A stretch of DNA of 38,527 nucleotides from NCBI GenBank assembly GCA_944321525.1, contig CALULQ010000035.1, forward strand, positions 1-38,527. The letters run 5' to 3'. The translations under genes and the position numbers were made by a program. The stretch comes from an uncultured Paraprevotella sp. (lineage in GTDB: Bacteria; Bacteroidota; Bacteroidia; Bacteroidales; Bacteroidaceae). Positions 7,897-16,541 of the stretch are shown piece by piece; position 1 is the stretch's first letter; every line of letters begins with the position of its first letter. Below the pieces are notes generated by a model that saw nothing but the letters and a program-made list of their open reading frames with translations, searched no databases and had not been told where the DNA came from.

Positions 7897-9348
7897 TTAA
7901 GCCCGCGACGGAATATTCTCCAAAATGGCCTTCAAATGGTCCCACACCATCTGCACGGTGGGAATCAGCAGGCGCTCGTCGGGAGAATGCACGCCCCGGA
8001 GCGTGGGTCCGAACGACACCATGTCCAGTCCCGGATACTTCTCGCTGAAAAGCCCGCACTCCAGCCCGGCATGAATGCCCAGCACCTTCGGTTCCTTGCC
8101 GAACAGCTCCTTGTAGGTGCGCACGGCAATTTTCAGGATTTCCGAATCAGGATTCATTTTCCAGCCCGGATAGCCTTCGCCGACTTCCACCCGCGCCCCG
8201 CCCAATTCGAAGGCGGCCTTCACCATGTTGCTCATGCAGTGGCGTGCGCTGAGGATGCTGCTCCGCTGGCTGGTCTTGACGCGAATCTTGTTCCCCTCTT
8301 CCAGCCTGATGCTGGCCAGGTTGGAACTGGTCTCCACCAGGTCAATGTCCTGCGACATGGCCAAGATGCCGTTGTGCACGGCCATCAGGCTCCACACGAA
8401 CTTGCGTGCCACCTCGCGCTCCACGGCCTCCGCGCGCGGCGCCTCGCTCTGCAGTTCGAAGGCCATCGTCTTTTCCGTCACGCGGTATTCCTCTTCCACG
8501 TCGGCGGCAAACAGGTTCCAGTCCACGCGGATATTCTCCTTGTCCGCCATTGGAATGGCACAAACGGCCATAGCCTCGCGGGGGATGGCATTGTGCAGCC
8601 CGCCCGCCTGTATGTCGCAAAGATACAAGTCGTACTTCGCCAACGCATTATAAAGGAAGCGCACGAGGAGCTTGTTGGCGTTCGCCCGCTTCTTGTTGAT
8701 GTCGTCGCCCGAGTGTCCGCCCGTCAGTCCCTTCACCTTCAGTTCGAAGAAGAAGTAGTCCTGCGGCGCGCCAATCGGCTTGAAGTCGAACTCCGCCGTC
8801 GTGGCGGCCCCGCCTGCACAGCTGACGAAAAGCTGCCCCTCGTCCTCGGAATCGAGGTTCAGCAGCATGTCGCCCGACATGAAACCTGGTTTCATACCGA
8901 AAGCGCCCGTCAGCCCCGTCTCCTCGTCGCGCGTGAAGACACATTCCAGCGGGCCGTGGGCCATGTCGTCAGCATCCAGCACGGCCAGCGCCATCGCAAT
9001 GCCGATGCCGTCGTCGGCACCGAGCGTCGTCCCCTGTGCCCGGAGCCACTCGCCGTCCACCTCCGTGCGGATGGCGTCCTTCGTGAAGTCGAAGTCCACG
9101 TCGCGGTTCTTCTCGCACACCATGTCCATGTGGCTTTGCAGGATGACGGCCTTGCGGTCCTCCATGCCCGGCGTGGCCGGCTTGCGCACCAGCACGTTGC
9201 CCACTTCGTCCACCTTGCATTCCAGTCCGCGCTCGGCGGCAAACTGCTGCAAATAGGCTATCATCTTTTCCTCGTGCTTCGAAGGACGGGGAATCTTGTT
9301 GACTTCCGCAAAAAACTTAAAAACCTCGGCCGGTTTCAATTCATTCAT
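7897..9348 (-). CDS. pepD: Aminoacyl-histidine dipeptidase (M20 family)
   Basis: About 483 residues. A zinc dipeptidase of the PepD type in family M20, cleaving Xaa-His and other dipeptides in the cytosol. Metal and catalytic motifs appear in order: VILQSHMDMVCEK (His-x-Asp), GADDGIGIAMAL (bridging Asp), FTRDEETGLTGAFG (Glu-Glu), GLTGGHSGDDI, and C-terminal GIHAGLECGLF with SFGPTLRGVHSPDE (last metal His). The start is chosen at MNELKP because its spacing from the AGGA sequence is better. An in-frame ATG two codons upstream (9354) is a close alternative. The gene is monocistronic by appearance, ending in a strong hairpin. It is divergent from the small membrane-protein gene at 9467. Confidence 0.93.
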   Translation of the reverse strand: MNELKPAEVFKFFAEVNKIPRPSKHEEKMIAYLQQFAAERGLECKVDEVGNVLVRKPATPGMEDRKAVILQSHMDMVCEKNRDVDFDFTKDAIRTEVDGEWLRAQGTTLGADDGIGIAMALAVLDADDMAHGPLECVFTRDEETGLTGAFGMKPGFMSGDMLLNLDSEDEGQLFVSCAGGAATTAEFDFKPIGAPQDYFFFELKVKGLTGGHSGDDINKKRANANKLLVRFLYNALAKYDLYLCDIQAGGLHNAIPREAMAVCAIPMADKENIRVDWNLFAADVEEEYRVTEKTMAFELQSEAPRAEAVEREVARKFVWSLMAVHNGILAMSQDIDLVETSSNLASIRLEEGNKIRVKTSQRSSILSARHCMSNMVKAAFELGGARVEVGEGYPGWKMNPDSEILKIAVRTYKELFGKEPKVLGIHAGLECGLFSEKYPGLDMVSFGPTLRGVHSPDERLLIPTVQMVWDHLKAILENIPSRA

Positions 9349-9438
9349 TTCCATATTCCTATTTATATTATTAGACAGTTTCACATGCTAATTTTGGTTA
9401 AAATGCGGGATGCAGCGCGCTACCACGCTTTTATCCTT

Positions 9439-9446
9439 TATCTTTG
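9439..9446 (+). promoter_or_regulatory. -7 element for small membrane protein and OmpH operon
   Basis: TATCTTTG matches the TAnnTTTG -7 box and lies 20 bases before the ATG at 9467. The -33 position lacks a clear TTTG. Confidence 0.5.
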
Positions 9447-9466
9447 CAATACAAATATACGCAAAA

Positions 9467-9685
9467 ATGTTGAAGACGTTCTTGTTTACGCTGATAATTG
9501 TGGGCATCAGCATGGCTTTTCTGGCCATTAAAATCCTATTGAAGAAAAACGGCCGCTTCCCGAATACACACGTCGGGCACAGCGCGGCCATGCGCAAGCG
9601 CGGCATCACGTGCGTGCAAACCATGGACGCCATGGAACGCATGGACAACCCGCACCGCATCAGTGAGCACACGACACGGAAATAA
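9467..9685 (+). CDS. Small single-pass membrane protein, function unknown
   Basis: A 72-residue protein with one N-terminal transmembrane helix (LFTLIIVGISMAFLAIKILL, about residues 5-24). A short soluble tail contains KKNGRFPNTHVG, then RKRGITCVQTMDAMERM with a single cysteine. I recognise no domain. The start is the ATG about 20 bases after a TATCTTTG promoter element rather than the upstream in-frame ATG at 9410, which lies before the promoter. Its stop is 22 bases upstream of the OmpH-like gene, so they probably form one transcript, suggesting an envelope role. Real-gene status is supported by promoter, membrane segment and operon spacing. Confidence 0.7.
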   Translation: MLKTFLFTLIIVGISMAFLAIKILLKKNGRFPNTHVGHSAAMRKRGITCVQTMDAMERMDNPHRISEHTTRK

Positions 9686-9707
9686 CCATCAAACGAATAA
9701 TAAAGAA

Positions 9708-10334
9708 ATGAAAAAGCTACATCTCGCCTGCGCAGGGCTCATCGCTTTGGCAGGTTCATTCGCCATGACGGGCTGCAACCAGCAGGCCGGGGAGGAAACC
9801 TCCAACCCGCAGGCCACACAAGTCCCCGCAGGCGGACTGAAAATCGCATACGTGGAAATCGACTCGCTCATGTCGCAGTATGACTTCTGCAAGGACTACA
9901 CCATCCTGATGAACAAAAAGGGGGAGAACATCCGCGCCACGCTGGCCGGAAAAGAGCGGGCACTGCAAAACAAGGCCGCCGAAATGCAGAAGAAATACGA
10001 AACCAACCAGTTCACCACCAAAGAACAAGTGGAACAGGCACAAATGTCGCTGGCCAAACAGCAGCAAGACCTGCAAGCCCTGAACGACCGCCTGAGCAAC
10101 GACTTCGCTGCCGAACAGATGAAATACAACAACGCGCTGCGCGACTCGCTCCAGTCGTTCCTCAAGGAATACAACAAGGCCAAGAAGTTCGACTACATCA
10201 TCAGCAAGGCCGGCGACAACATCCTGCTGGCCAACGCGCAATATGACATCACCAAGGACGTGGTGAACGGACTGAACAAACGCTACAAGCAAAGCCCCGA
10301 GGTGAAAGCCAGCCTCGAAGGCAAAGACGAATAA
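9708..10334 (+). CDS. OmpH/Skp family periplasmic chaperone-like lipoprotein
   Basis: 208 residues. The N-terminal signal ends in a lipobox-like MTGC (Cys23), so this version is probably membrane-anchored rather than free in the periplasm. The mature part has the OmpH/Skp start (LKIAYVEIDSLMSQYDFCKD). A long alpha-helical coiled-coil arm rich in Gln, Lys and Glu follows (about 70-145), and then LRDSLQSFLKEYNKAKKFDYIISKAGDN, where the family closes its beta-barrel. Skp-type proteins hold unfolded outer-membrane proteins. A strong terminator follows 20 bases after the stop. The family assignment is confident; client proteins are unknown. Confidence 0.88.
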   Translation: MKKLHLACAGLIALAGSFAMTGCNQQAGEETSNPQATQVPAGGLKIAYVEIDSLMSQYDFCKDYTILMNKKGENIRATLAGKERALQNKAAEMQKKYETNQFTTKEQVEQAQMSLAKQQQDLQALNDRLSNDFAAEQMKYNNALRDSLQSFLKEYNKAKKFDYIISKAGDNILLANAQYDITKDVVNGLNKRYKQSPEVKASLEGKDE

Positions 10335-10353
10335 AAGGCCTCCACACACATGA

Positions 10354-10399
10354 GGCCATAAGAAAGGCGCCCTCTTTCGGGGGCGCTTTTCTTATGGCC
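10354..10399 (+). terminator. Terminator after the OmpH-like gene
   Basis: A long inverted repeat: GGCCATAAGAAAGGCGCCC pairs with the complementary arm ending GCGCTTTTCTTATGGCC, about 19 bp with one G-T wobble. The GC-rich inner hairpin followed by TTTTCTT is the classic intrinsic terminator. The A-rich left arm would also allow termination of minus-strand transcripts. Confidence 0.85.
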
Positions 10400-10600
10400 T
10401 TGCACTTGCAATAACAGTTCATCCATCAGGACCACCCCATCCGGCCGTTTGCAGGACCGCAGCAAGGGATAGGCATATAAGGCCTGAAGCGGCTGTCGTC
10501 CGTCCGCCACTCCGCCCGAGCCGTAGCCCATCCTCCACGACACAATGGAACGCCACCGACATTTCCCGCTCCCCTTCCGCGTAAAACAGAAGTATGCCCT
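10400..10600. other. Gene-free convergent intergenic stretch
   Basis: Between the OmpH terminator and the first palindromic repeat I find no gene or recognisable signal. Confidence 0.5.
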
Positions 10601-10670
10601 GCGGAGTCCTTCAGCGTACTCTGCGGAGAGTACTCGAGTACTTGCCGCAAGGTACGCTGACGGACTCCGC
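10601..10670. repeat. 70-bp palindromic repeat, copy 1
   Basis: An imperfect palindrome symmetric about 10635/10636. Outer arms GCGGAGTCC and GGACTCCGC, then AGCGTAC and GTACGCT, then TGCGG and CCGCA, surround the perfect centre AGTACTCGAGTACT (10629-10642). Copies 2 (24540-24609) and 3 (32649-32718) have exactly the same length and an identical central block. This copy lies between two convergent genes. No transposase is nearby. It behaves like a REP or MITE-type intergenic element. Confidence 0.9.
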
Positions 10671-10717
10671 ACGCCGCAGCACGGCGGACCGGAGGGTTTG
10701 CGACGGAAAACAATAAT

Positions 10718-10764
10718 GCCGGTTTCTCCGGACGGAGGTTGACTTTCCGTCGGGAGAAACCGGC
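10718..10764 (-). terminator. Terminator after the sulfotransferase gene
   Basis: GCCGGTTTCTCC (10718-10729) and GGAGAAACCGGC (10753-10764) form a perfect outer stem, with further pairing of GACGGA and TCCGTC inside. On the minus strand it is followed by ATTATTGTTTT. It ends the long purF-to-sulfotransferase gene run. Confidence 0.75.
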
Positions 10765-10818
10765 ATATAACCATGCGTGCGCTTTCGGGCCGCACGGAGG
10801 CACGCCCCGGAAACGCTG

Positions 10819-11928
10819 CTACTTTACTTCATAGTCCCAGTCCTTGAGGGCATAGCCCCAATTGTCGTTCACCAGCTGCACGGTGCGGGGCTTGTATTCG
10901 TAGCGGTTCTTCTTATACCCTTTCTTGCGGTCGGTATAGGCCCGGATGGCCGCCTCAGCCTCGCCGAAGCCCGGCAGGCCCAATTGTTCGTAAGCCCTCG
11001 CCGTGGTGCCGAAGGCGTCGGCCTCGAACTCCTCGAACTTCACCTCGAAGAGGTTGCCCGCCGGCACATACTTTTTCTGCTCCTCATAGGCTTGGTAGAG
11101 CTTCGTGTAAGTGCGCAGGATGTTGCGCTCCATCTCCTCGTCGCTGATGTGCTGCAATTCCAAGGGCTTGATGGTGTTGGTAAAGAAACTGCGCGTGCTC
11201 TCAAACACCGTGTAGGGATTGCGCATGAGATAAATGAACTTGGCATTCGGAAACATCTCCGCCAAGGCCTTCACACGGCCCGTGTGGGGCGGGTTCTTCG
11301 ACAGGTAGGCCTGTCCGCCCGTGTTGGCGTGCGAGATCTTGATGAGCTTCAGGAACGTGTCCTTGAAGATCTGCAACTCCTGCGGCGTGATGCGCTCGAA
11401 GGTGAGGTATTTGTCGCAATACTCGTCCCACTTCTTGGGGAAAAACCAGAAGTCGTAGAACGAATACGGCATCATGTTCGAAAGGGCGAACTCTTCCTCC
11501 TGCGGCAGGTCGGGCGCCAGTTCCATGTTGTCGGTGGGACGCTTGTCGGGCATGAGCCACCCCATCGTCTTCTTGAAGAAAGGCTGCCCGAAGAGCATCA
11601 GGTGGGGGAAGACGGTCTGATAGGTGGTGGTGTAGCAGAAGGAACTGTCCTGCGCGAAGATGTTGTGCACGAACGTCGTGCCGCTGCGCCAATGCCCAAG
11701 GATGAACACGGGGTCGCGCGGAAGGTCGACATCGGCCAGCCGCTTGTCGTAACGCCCGTCCTGCACCGGGGCCAGCAGGCTCAACAGCCGGCACACGGCC
11801 TTGGTCAACATGTATTTGGTCCGCTTGTCCGGGGCGATTTCCTGCCCGCGCGTCATCTCCTTGAAAGTTTTCCAGTCCGCTCCCACGAGCGTGTTCACCG
11901 GAAGTTTGCTGAATTCCAATAATCCCAT
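10819..11928 (-). CDS. PAPS-dependent sulfotransferase
   Basis: A 369-residue P-loop sulfotransferase. The 5'-phosphosulfate loop is GHWRSGTTFVHN (78-89), and the 3'-phosphate site is LMRNPYTVFESTRSFF (234-249), preceded by LSKNPPHTGR (209-218). It should move a sulfonate group from PAPS to an acceptor hydroxyl. No signal peptide is visible, so it acts in the cytosol. It is the last gene of the permease-cysC-cysD-cysN run, 21 bases after cysN. In Bacteroides thetaiotaomicron a sulfotransferase encoded beside PAPS genes (BT_0416) has been reported to sulfonate cholesterol and steroids. The same context here suggests, but does not prove, a sterol, steroid or other lipophilic acceptor. A strong terminator follows. 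Confidence 0.9.
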   Translation of the reverse strand: MGLLEFSKLPVNTLVGADWKTFKEMTRGQEIAPDKRTKYMLTKAVCRLLSLLAPVQDGRYDKRLADVDLPRDPVFILGHWRSGTTFVHNIFAQDSSFCYTTTYQTVFPHLMLFGQPFFKKTMGWLMPDKRPTDNMELAPDLPQEEEFALSNMMPYSFYDFWFFPKKWDEYCDKYLTFERITPQELQIFKDTFLKLIKISHANTGGQAYLSKNPPHTGRVKALAEMFPNAKFIYLMRNPYTVFESTRSFFTNTIKPLELQHISDEEMERNILRTYTKLYQAYEEQKKYVPAGNLFEVKFEEFEADAFGTTARAYEQLGLPGFGEAEAAIRAYTDRKKGYKKNRYEYKPRTVQLVNDNWGYALKDWDYEVK

Positions 11929-11949
11929 GGTATGGTTTGAATTAGGGGT

Positions 11950-13377
11950 TTATTCTTTGATGATGTTGATGGCCAGCCCCTGACGCTCCAAGTCCTTCAC
12001 GGCGCGTTCGATGGCCTCGTAGTGTTCCGGAGCGATGCCCAGCTTCGGCAGGTTCAGTTCCGGCAGGCGCTCCGTCTCGATGTCCTTCTCGTCCACGGGG
12101 CAGACAATCATGCCCACGGCGCTCGTGTTGTTCGTCACGGGGTCGATGAGGATGAAGGCGCCCGTGGCCTTGTTCGTGGCGTATGCGTCGAAGAAGAGCG
12201 GCTTAGCCGTGGTGATGCGCACCTTTCCGATTTCGTTCAGTTTGAATCCGTCGGCCTCACGGCGCTCCATGGTGTTCACGTCCACCTGATAGAGTACGTC
12301 GTCCACCGTGGCCCGCGTGGTGTTGGTCGTCTGCTTCAGGTAGAAGTGCTTGCCGCTGTCCATCGGCTCCTCATCCATCCAGACGAACATGGCCTCGAAA
12401 TGGCGCCCCACGCAAGGCTGATTGTCCGGATGCACCAGCATCTCGCCCCGCGAGATGTCGATTTCGTCCTCCAGCGTCAGCGTCACGCACTGCGGACAGA
12501 AGGCTTCCTGCAGGTCGCCGTCATAAGTCACGATGCGCTTCACGCGCGAAGTCTTGCGCGAAGGCAGGGCCATCACCTCGTCGCCCACGCGCACCGTACC
12601 GGAAGCCACCTTGCCGCTAAAGCCGCGGAAATCCAGATTGGGGCGCAACACGTACTGCACCGGATAGCGGAAGTCCTCGAAATTGCGGTCCGTGTGTATG
12701 GGCACCGTTTCCAGATAATCCAGCAGGCACGGCCCGGCATACCACGGCGTGCGGCCGGACTTCTCCACCACATTGTCGCCCTCCAGCGCGGAAAGCGGGA
12801 TGCACGTCACGTCCTCGATGCCCACCTTGTCCGTCAGTGTCTTGTAATCGGCCACAATCGCGTCGAACACCTTCTGGTCGAAATCCACCAAGTCCATCTT
12901 GTTCACGGCCAACACGATGTGCTTGATGCCCAGCAAGGACACCAGGAACGTGTGGCGGCGCGTCTGGGTGATGACGCCCGTGCGGGCATCCACCAGAATG
13001 ACGGCCAAGTTGGCCGTGGAACCGCCCGTAATCATGTTGCGGGTGTACTGCTCGTGTCCCGGCGTGTCGGCAATGATGAACTTCCGCTGGTTGGTCGAGA
13101 AATAGCGGTAGGCCACGTCGATGGTGATGCCTTCCTCGCGCTCGGCCTTCAATCCGTCGAGCAGGAGCGCGTAGTCTATGTGGTCTCCGGCGTTGCCCAC
13201 GCGCTTGCTGTCGCGTTCCAGCGCCTGGAGCTGGTCTTCGTAAATCTTCTTGCTGTCGAAAAGCAGGCGGCCGATGAGTGTCGATTTCCCGTCGTCCACC
13301 GAACCGGCTGTCAGGAAACGCAGCTGGTCCTTCTTCTCGTCCTGGTCCAAAAACTCTTTAATGTCTAATGTTGCCAT
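11950..13377 (-). CDS. cysN: Sulfate adenylyltransferase subunit 1 (GTPase)
   Basis: A 475-residue translation-factor-like GTPase that drives sulfate adenylation by CysD to form APS. G-domain motifs are [18 protein letters not shown] (near 26-43), [12 protein letters not shown] and NKMD. They are followed by beta-barrel domains as in EF-Tu relatives ([19 protein letters not shown] onward). There is no C-terminal APS-kinase fusion; that activity is the separate cysC. The gene lies 15 bases after cysD and 21 bases before the sulfotransferase, all on one strand. Length is normal for the unfused form. Confidence 0.95.
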   Translation of the reverse strand: MATLDIKEFLDQDEKKDQLRFLTAGSVDDGKSTLIGRLLFDSKKIYEDQLQALERDSKRVGNAGDHIDYALLLDGLKAEREEGITIDVAYRYFSTNQRKFIIADTPGHEQYTRNMITGGSTANLAVILVDARTGVITQTRRHTFLVSLLGIKHIVLAVNKMDLVDFDQKVFDAIVADYKTLTDKVGIEDVTCIPLSALEGDNVVEKSGRTPWYAGPCLLDYLETVPIHTDRNFEDFRYPVQYVLRPNLDFRGFSGKVASGTVRVGDEVMALPSRKTSRVKRIVTYDGDLQEAFCPQCVTLTLEDEIDISRGEMLVHPDNQPCVGRHFEAMFVWMDEEPMDSGKHFYLKQTTNTTRATVDDVLYQVDVNTMERREADGFKLNEIGKVRITTAKPLFFDAYATNKATGAFILIDPVTNNTSAVGMIVCPVDEKDIETERLPELNLPKLGIAPEHYEAIERAVKDLERQGLAINIIKE

Positions 13378-13392
13378 AAAAATCCTCCTGCT

Positions 13393-14301
13393 TTAAAAAT
13401 ATCCCTCACGCTTCTTCTGCTCCATCGACGCTTCCTGGTCGAAGTCGATCACGCGCGTGGTGCGCTCGCTCTTCGTGGTGGTCATCATCTCCTCCACGAT
13501 CTTCTCTATCGTGTCGGCCTCGCTTTCGATGGCTCCCGTCAACGGCCAGCAACCCAACGTGCGGAAACGGATTTTCTTCATTTCTATCTTGTCGCGGTAC
13601 TTCTCCGGCAGACGGTCGTCATCCGGCATGATGAGTTGCCCGTCGATGTTCACCACCGGTCTTTCCTTGGCGAAATAGAGCGGCACGATGGGGATGTTCT
13701 CCAGGCGGATGTACTGCCAGATGTCCAGCTCCGTCCAGTTGCTCAGCGGGAACACGCGGATGCTCTCCCCTTTATGGATGCGGGCGTTGTATATGTCCCA
13801 CAACTCCGGCCGCTGGTTCTTCGGGTCCCATTGCTGGAACTGGTCGCGGAATGAGAAGATGCGTTCCTTGGCCCGGCTCTTCTCTTCGTCGCGGCGCGCC
13901 CCGCCGAAGGCCGCGTCGAACTTGTACTTGGCCAGCGCGTCGAGCAGGGCTTTCGTCTTCATCAGGTCGGTGTGCACCTTGCTGCCGTGGGTGAACGGTC
14001 CCACGCCGGCACGGAATCCCTCCATGTTCGACTCCACAATCAGGTTCCAGCCATACTTCTTGGCATACTCGTCGCGGAACTGGATCATCTCCTTGAACTT
14101 CCACTTCGAGTCGATGTGCATCAGCGGGAAAGGCACCTTCCCCGGATAAAAGGCCTTCTCGGCCAGGCGCACCATCACGGAAGAATCCTTCCCGATGGAA
14201 TATAGCATCACAGGATTCTCGAACTCGGCCGCCACCTCACGGATGATGTGAATGGATTCGGCCTCCAGTTCCTGCAAATGGCTCAATTTGTACTCAGACA
14301 T
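13393..14301 (-). CDS. cysD: Sulfate adenylyltransferase subunit 2
   Basis: A 302-residue PP-loop ATP pyrophosphatase-type subunit that forms adenosine 5'-phosphosulfate from ATP and sulfate. The PP-loop is SIGKDSS (35-41) after PVMLY. Further CysD hallmarks are [32 protein letters not shown] and the C-terminal [23 protein letters not shown] ending, the last typical of CysD. It is followed by cysN at 15 bases and preceded by cysC at 12 bases. Complete and canonical. Confidence 0.96.
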   Translation of the reverse strand: MSEYKLSHLQELEAESIHIIREVAAEFENPVMLYSIGKDSSVMVRLAEKAFYPGKVPFPLMHIDSKWKFKEMIQFRDEYAKKYGWNLIVESNMEGFRAGVGPFTHGSKVHTDLMKTKALLDALAKYKFDAAFGGARRDEEKSRAKERIFSFRDQFQQWDPKNQRPELWDIYNARIHKGESIRVFPLSNWTELDIWQYIRLENIPIVPLYFAKERPVVNIDGQLIMPDDDRLPEKYRDKIEMKKIRFRTLGCWPLTGAIESEADTIEKIVEEMMTTTKSERTTRVIDFDQEASMEQKKREGYF

Positions 14302-14313
14302 AATCTCCTTCTT

Positions 14314-14910
14314 TTATTTATGGTTCAATATAAGTTCCAACACTTTCTCCACGCTCTCTTCCACCGTCAGCACCGAAGTGTCCAGCGACAGGGCGGGATG
14401 CTCCGGCACCTCGAAAGGCGCGCTCACGCCCGTGAACTCCTTGATTTCACCCCGGCGCGCCTTGGCGTACAATCCCTTCACGTCGCGCTGCTCGCACACT
14501 TCCAGCGGCGTGGACACGTACACTTCCAGAAAGTCCTCAGCCCCGATGATGCCGGCAGCCATGCGCCGCAACGCGTTGTTCGGGCTGATGAAAGCAGCAA
14601 GCGTGATGATGCCCGTGTCCACGAACAACTTGCCCACCTCGGCGATGCGCCGGATGTTCTCCACCCGGTCCGTCTCCGAGAAGCCCAGGTTGTTGTTGAT
14701 GCCGCTGCGGATGTTGTCGCCGTCCAAGATGCGGCAAAGCAGGCCGCGCCGCTGCAACTCGCGCTCCACGGCGATGGCCACTGTGCTTTTCCCGGAACCG
14801 CTCAGGCCCGTGAACCACACCATCACACCGCGCTGCCCCAGCAACGCTTCCTTGTCCCGGCGCGTCAGCATCCGGTCGAATATCGGATAAATATGTTTCG
14901 TCTCTTCCAT
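14314..14910 (-). CDS. cysC: Adenylylsulfate kinase
   Basis: A 198-residue APS kinase that phosphorylates APS at the 3' position to give PAPS, the universal sulfonate donor. The P-loop is GLSGSGKS (35-42). The APS site holds LDGDNIRSGINNNLGF, ENIRRIAEVGKLF, and the lid-region motif AAFISPNNALRR, where many relatives have ISPxRxxR. The motif EVYVSTPLEVCEQRDVKGLYAKAR is intact. It stands alone, not fused to CysN. Placed between the permease (11 bases) and cysD (12 bases), it completes the PAPS route inside one operon. Confidence 0.95.
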   Translation of the reverse strand: MEETKHIYPIFDRMLTRRDKEALLGQRGVMVWFTGLSGSGKSTVAIAVERELQRRGLLCRILDGDNIRSGINNNLGFSETDRVENIRRIAEVGKLFVDTGIITLAAFISPNNALRRMAAGIIGAEDFLEVYVSTPLEVCEQRDVKGLYAKARRGEIKEFTGVSAPFEVPEHPALSLDTSVLTVEESVEKVLELILNHK

Positions 14911-14921
14911 GAATGTCTTTT

Positions 14922-16502
14922 TTATAAGTCAAACGGCCAGAACTGCGGAATAAGCAACACCGATACCACCATGCACAACAGATTCAGCGGCAAGCCCACA
15001 CGCACGAAATCCATGAACTTGTAGTTACCGATACCTTGCACGATGAGGTTCGTCTGGTAACCGATGGGCGTGGAAAAGTCCGCCGATGCCGAGATACATA
15101 TCGCGATGAAGAAAGGCATCGGGCTCACGCCCAGCTGGGTGGCAAGGGACAAGGCCAAGGGGAAGCCCAAAGCCGCCGCCGCATTGTTCGTGATCAACGC
15201 CGTGATGACATTGGAAATCAGATACAACGCGCCCAGCAGGATATAAGGCCCGACCGTACTCTTCGGCCCAAAGCTGTAACTCAGGTCAATGATGGCCTTA
15301 GCTATCAAGTCCGCCATGCCGGAATTCGTCATGGCCTTGCTTATGGCAAAGGCACAAGCGATGGTAATCAGGATGTCCCACGAGATATACTTGGTGTACT
15401 TCCGCGCAGGGAATATGTTGGCCCACGCCATGATGACCGCCGTCACGGCCGCAAAGAAGAACATGTCGAGCTTCAGCTCCGGGAAGGTCTCTTGAAACCA
15501 AGGCAGTTCGCCCACGGTGGCACCCACAATCATCAGCACCAGCAAGAACAACGTGAACGTGCGCTTCCGGCAACTGGAGTGAGGCTCGGAGTCGTGCCCG
15601 TTGGCAATCATCAGGAAGACCGAAGAGTCTCCCCACGTCTTCACGAACGAATCGTCTGCCATCAGCACCAGCGTGTCGCCCTCGTACATGGGCTCATGCC
15701 CTATCTCCTTATTGGAAATGACCTTGCCGCCGCGCTTGATTTCGCGCACTTCGGCCCCGTAATGCCTCCGGAAGTTGAATTCCTTCAGCGTTTTGTTGAT
15801 GCCCGGGAAGCGCGAACCGATGACCACCTCCACGGGATGCAACGGTTCTTCGGGGTCGGAATCGTCCTCCGACACTTCCGGTTCGGGACGGTCGTCAGGC
15901 AACATCTTCTTGGAGGTCAAAAAGATGTAAATCGCACCGATTATCGTGATGGGAATGCCAATCCAAGCCAGGTCGAACATGCCCAAGCCCTCGAAACCGG
16001 CCTCAATCATCATGCCATGCACCACCAGGTTGGTAGACGTACCGATAAGCGTGCAAAGTCCGCCCAAGATGGTCATGTAGGACAGCGGGATGAGGAACTT
16101 CGTGGCCGGCAGCTTGACCATCTTGGCCCAGCGCTTGATGATAGGGGCGAAGATGACCACCACCGGCGTGTTGTTCAGGAACGCCGAGATGAAGGCGATG
16201 GACGGCAACATGCGTGCCTGCGCCTTGAACACCGTGGTCTTCCCCTGCGGAAGAATCCGCTTGATGACCTGCGACAAGGCACCGGACTGACGGACGCCCT
16301 CGCTCACCAAGAAGAGCAAGGCCACCGTAATCATGCCTTTGTTGCTGAAGCCCTCCAGCATCTCTTTGGGAGTGATGATGCCGAAGCAAAGGAACACTGC
16401 CGTCACGGTAAAGAGTATCATGCCGGGACGCATCACCTCCTTCACCAAGGCCGCCAACATGCCGACCAGTGCCAAAAGCACGACAAGGCTATCGAACGTC
16501 AT
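14922..16502 (-). CDS. SLC13-type permease with RCK_C domain, probable sulfate importer
   Basis: A 526-residue membrane protein of the SLC13/DASS superfamily (ArsB/NhaD-like). Hydrophobic helices occur in two halves with the repeated Ser-Asn-Thr/Thr-Asn type motifs (FLNNTPVVVIFAPI, LIGTSTNLVVHG, ITNNAAAALGFPLALS, TPIGYQTNLIVQG). Between the halves is one cytosolic TrkA_C/RCK_C-like domain (about 215-290, GSRFPGINKTLKEFNFRRHY, MYEGDTLVLMADD), whereas several relatives have two. Members carry sulfate or dicarboxylates with sodium. Its position directly before cysC, cysD and cysN points to sulfate supply for PAPS synthesis. Substrate is inferred from context. Confidence 0.85.
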   Translation of the reverse strand: MTFDSLVVLLALVGMLAALVKEVMRPGMILFTVTAVFLCFGIITPKEMLEGFSNKGMITVALLFLVSEGVRQSGALSQVIKRILPQGKTTVFKAQARMLPSIAFISAFLNNTPVVVIFAPIIKRWAKMVKLPATKFLIPLSYMTILGGLCTLIGTSTNLVVHGMMIEAGFEGLGMFDLAWIGIPITIIGAIYIFLTSKKMLPDDRPEPEVSEDDSDPEEPLHPVEVVIGSRFPGINKTLKEFNFRRHYGAEVREIKRGGKVISNKEIGHEPMYEGDTLVLMADDSFVKTWGDSSVFLMIANGHDSEPHSSCRKRTFTLFLLVLMIVGATVGELPWFQETFPELKLDMFFFAAVTAVIMAWANIFPARKYTKYISWDILITIACAFAISKAMTNSGMADLIAKAIIDLSYSFGPKSTVGPYILLGALYLISNVITALITNNAAAALGFPLALSLATQLGVSPMPFFIAICISASADFSTPIGYQTNLIVQGIGNYKFMDFVRVGLPLNLLCMVVSVLLIPQFWPFDL

Positions 16503-16541
16503 AACTGATAGTTTTTAATATTTATACCTTATAATAGCACA

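Noticed and set aside
5240..9531. Three long plus-strand open frames (5240-6394, 6328-7827, 7936-9531)
   Set aside because: Each mirrors a well-supported minus-strand gene (phosphatase family, lipoprotein, pepD), with His/Arg/Gln-rich shadow composition.
10283..10803. Short open frames translating the palindrome (residues such as LEYSPQST or ESTRVLAA)
   Set aside because: The same peptide appears wherever the 70-bp repeat occurs, so it is a product of the DNA repeat rather than a protein family.
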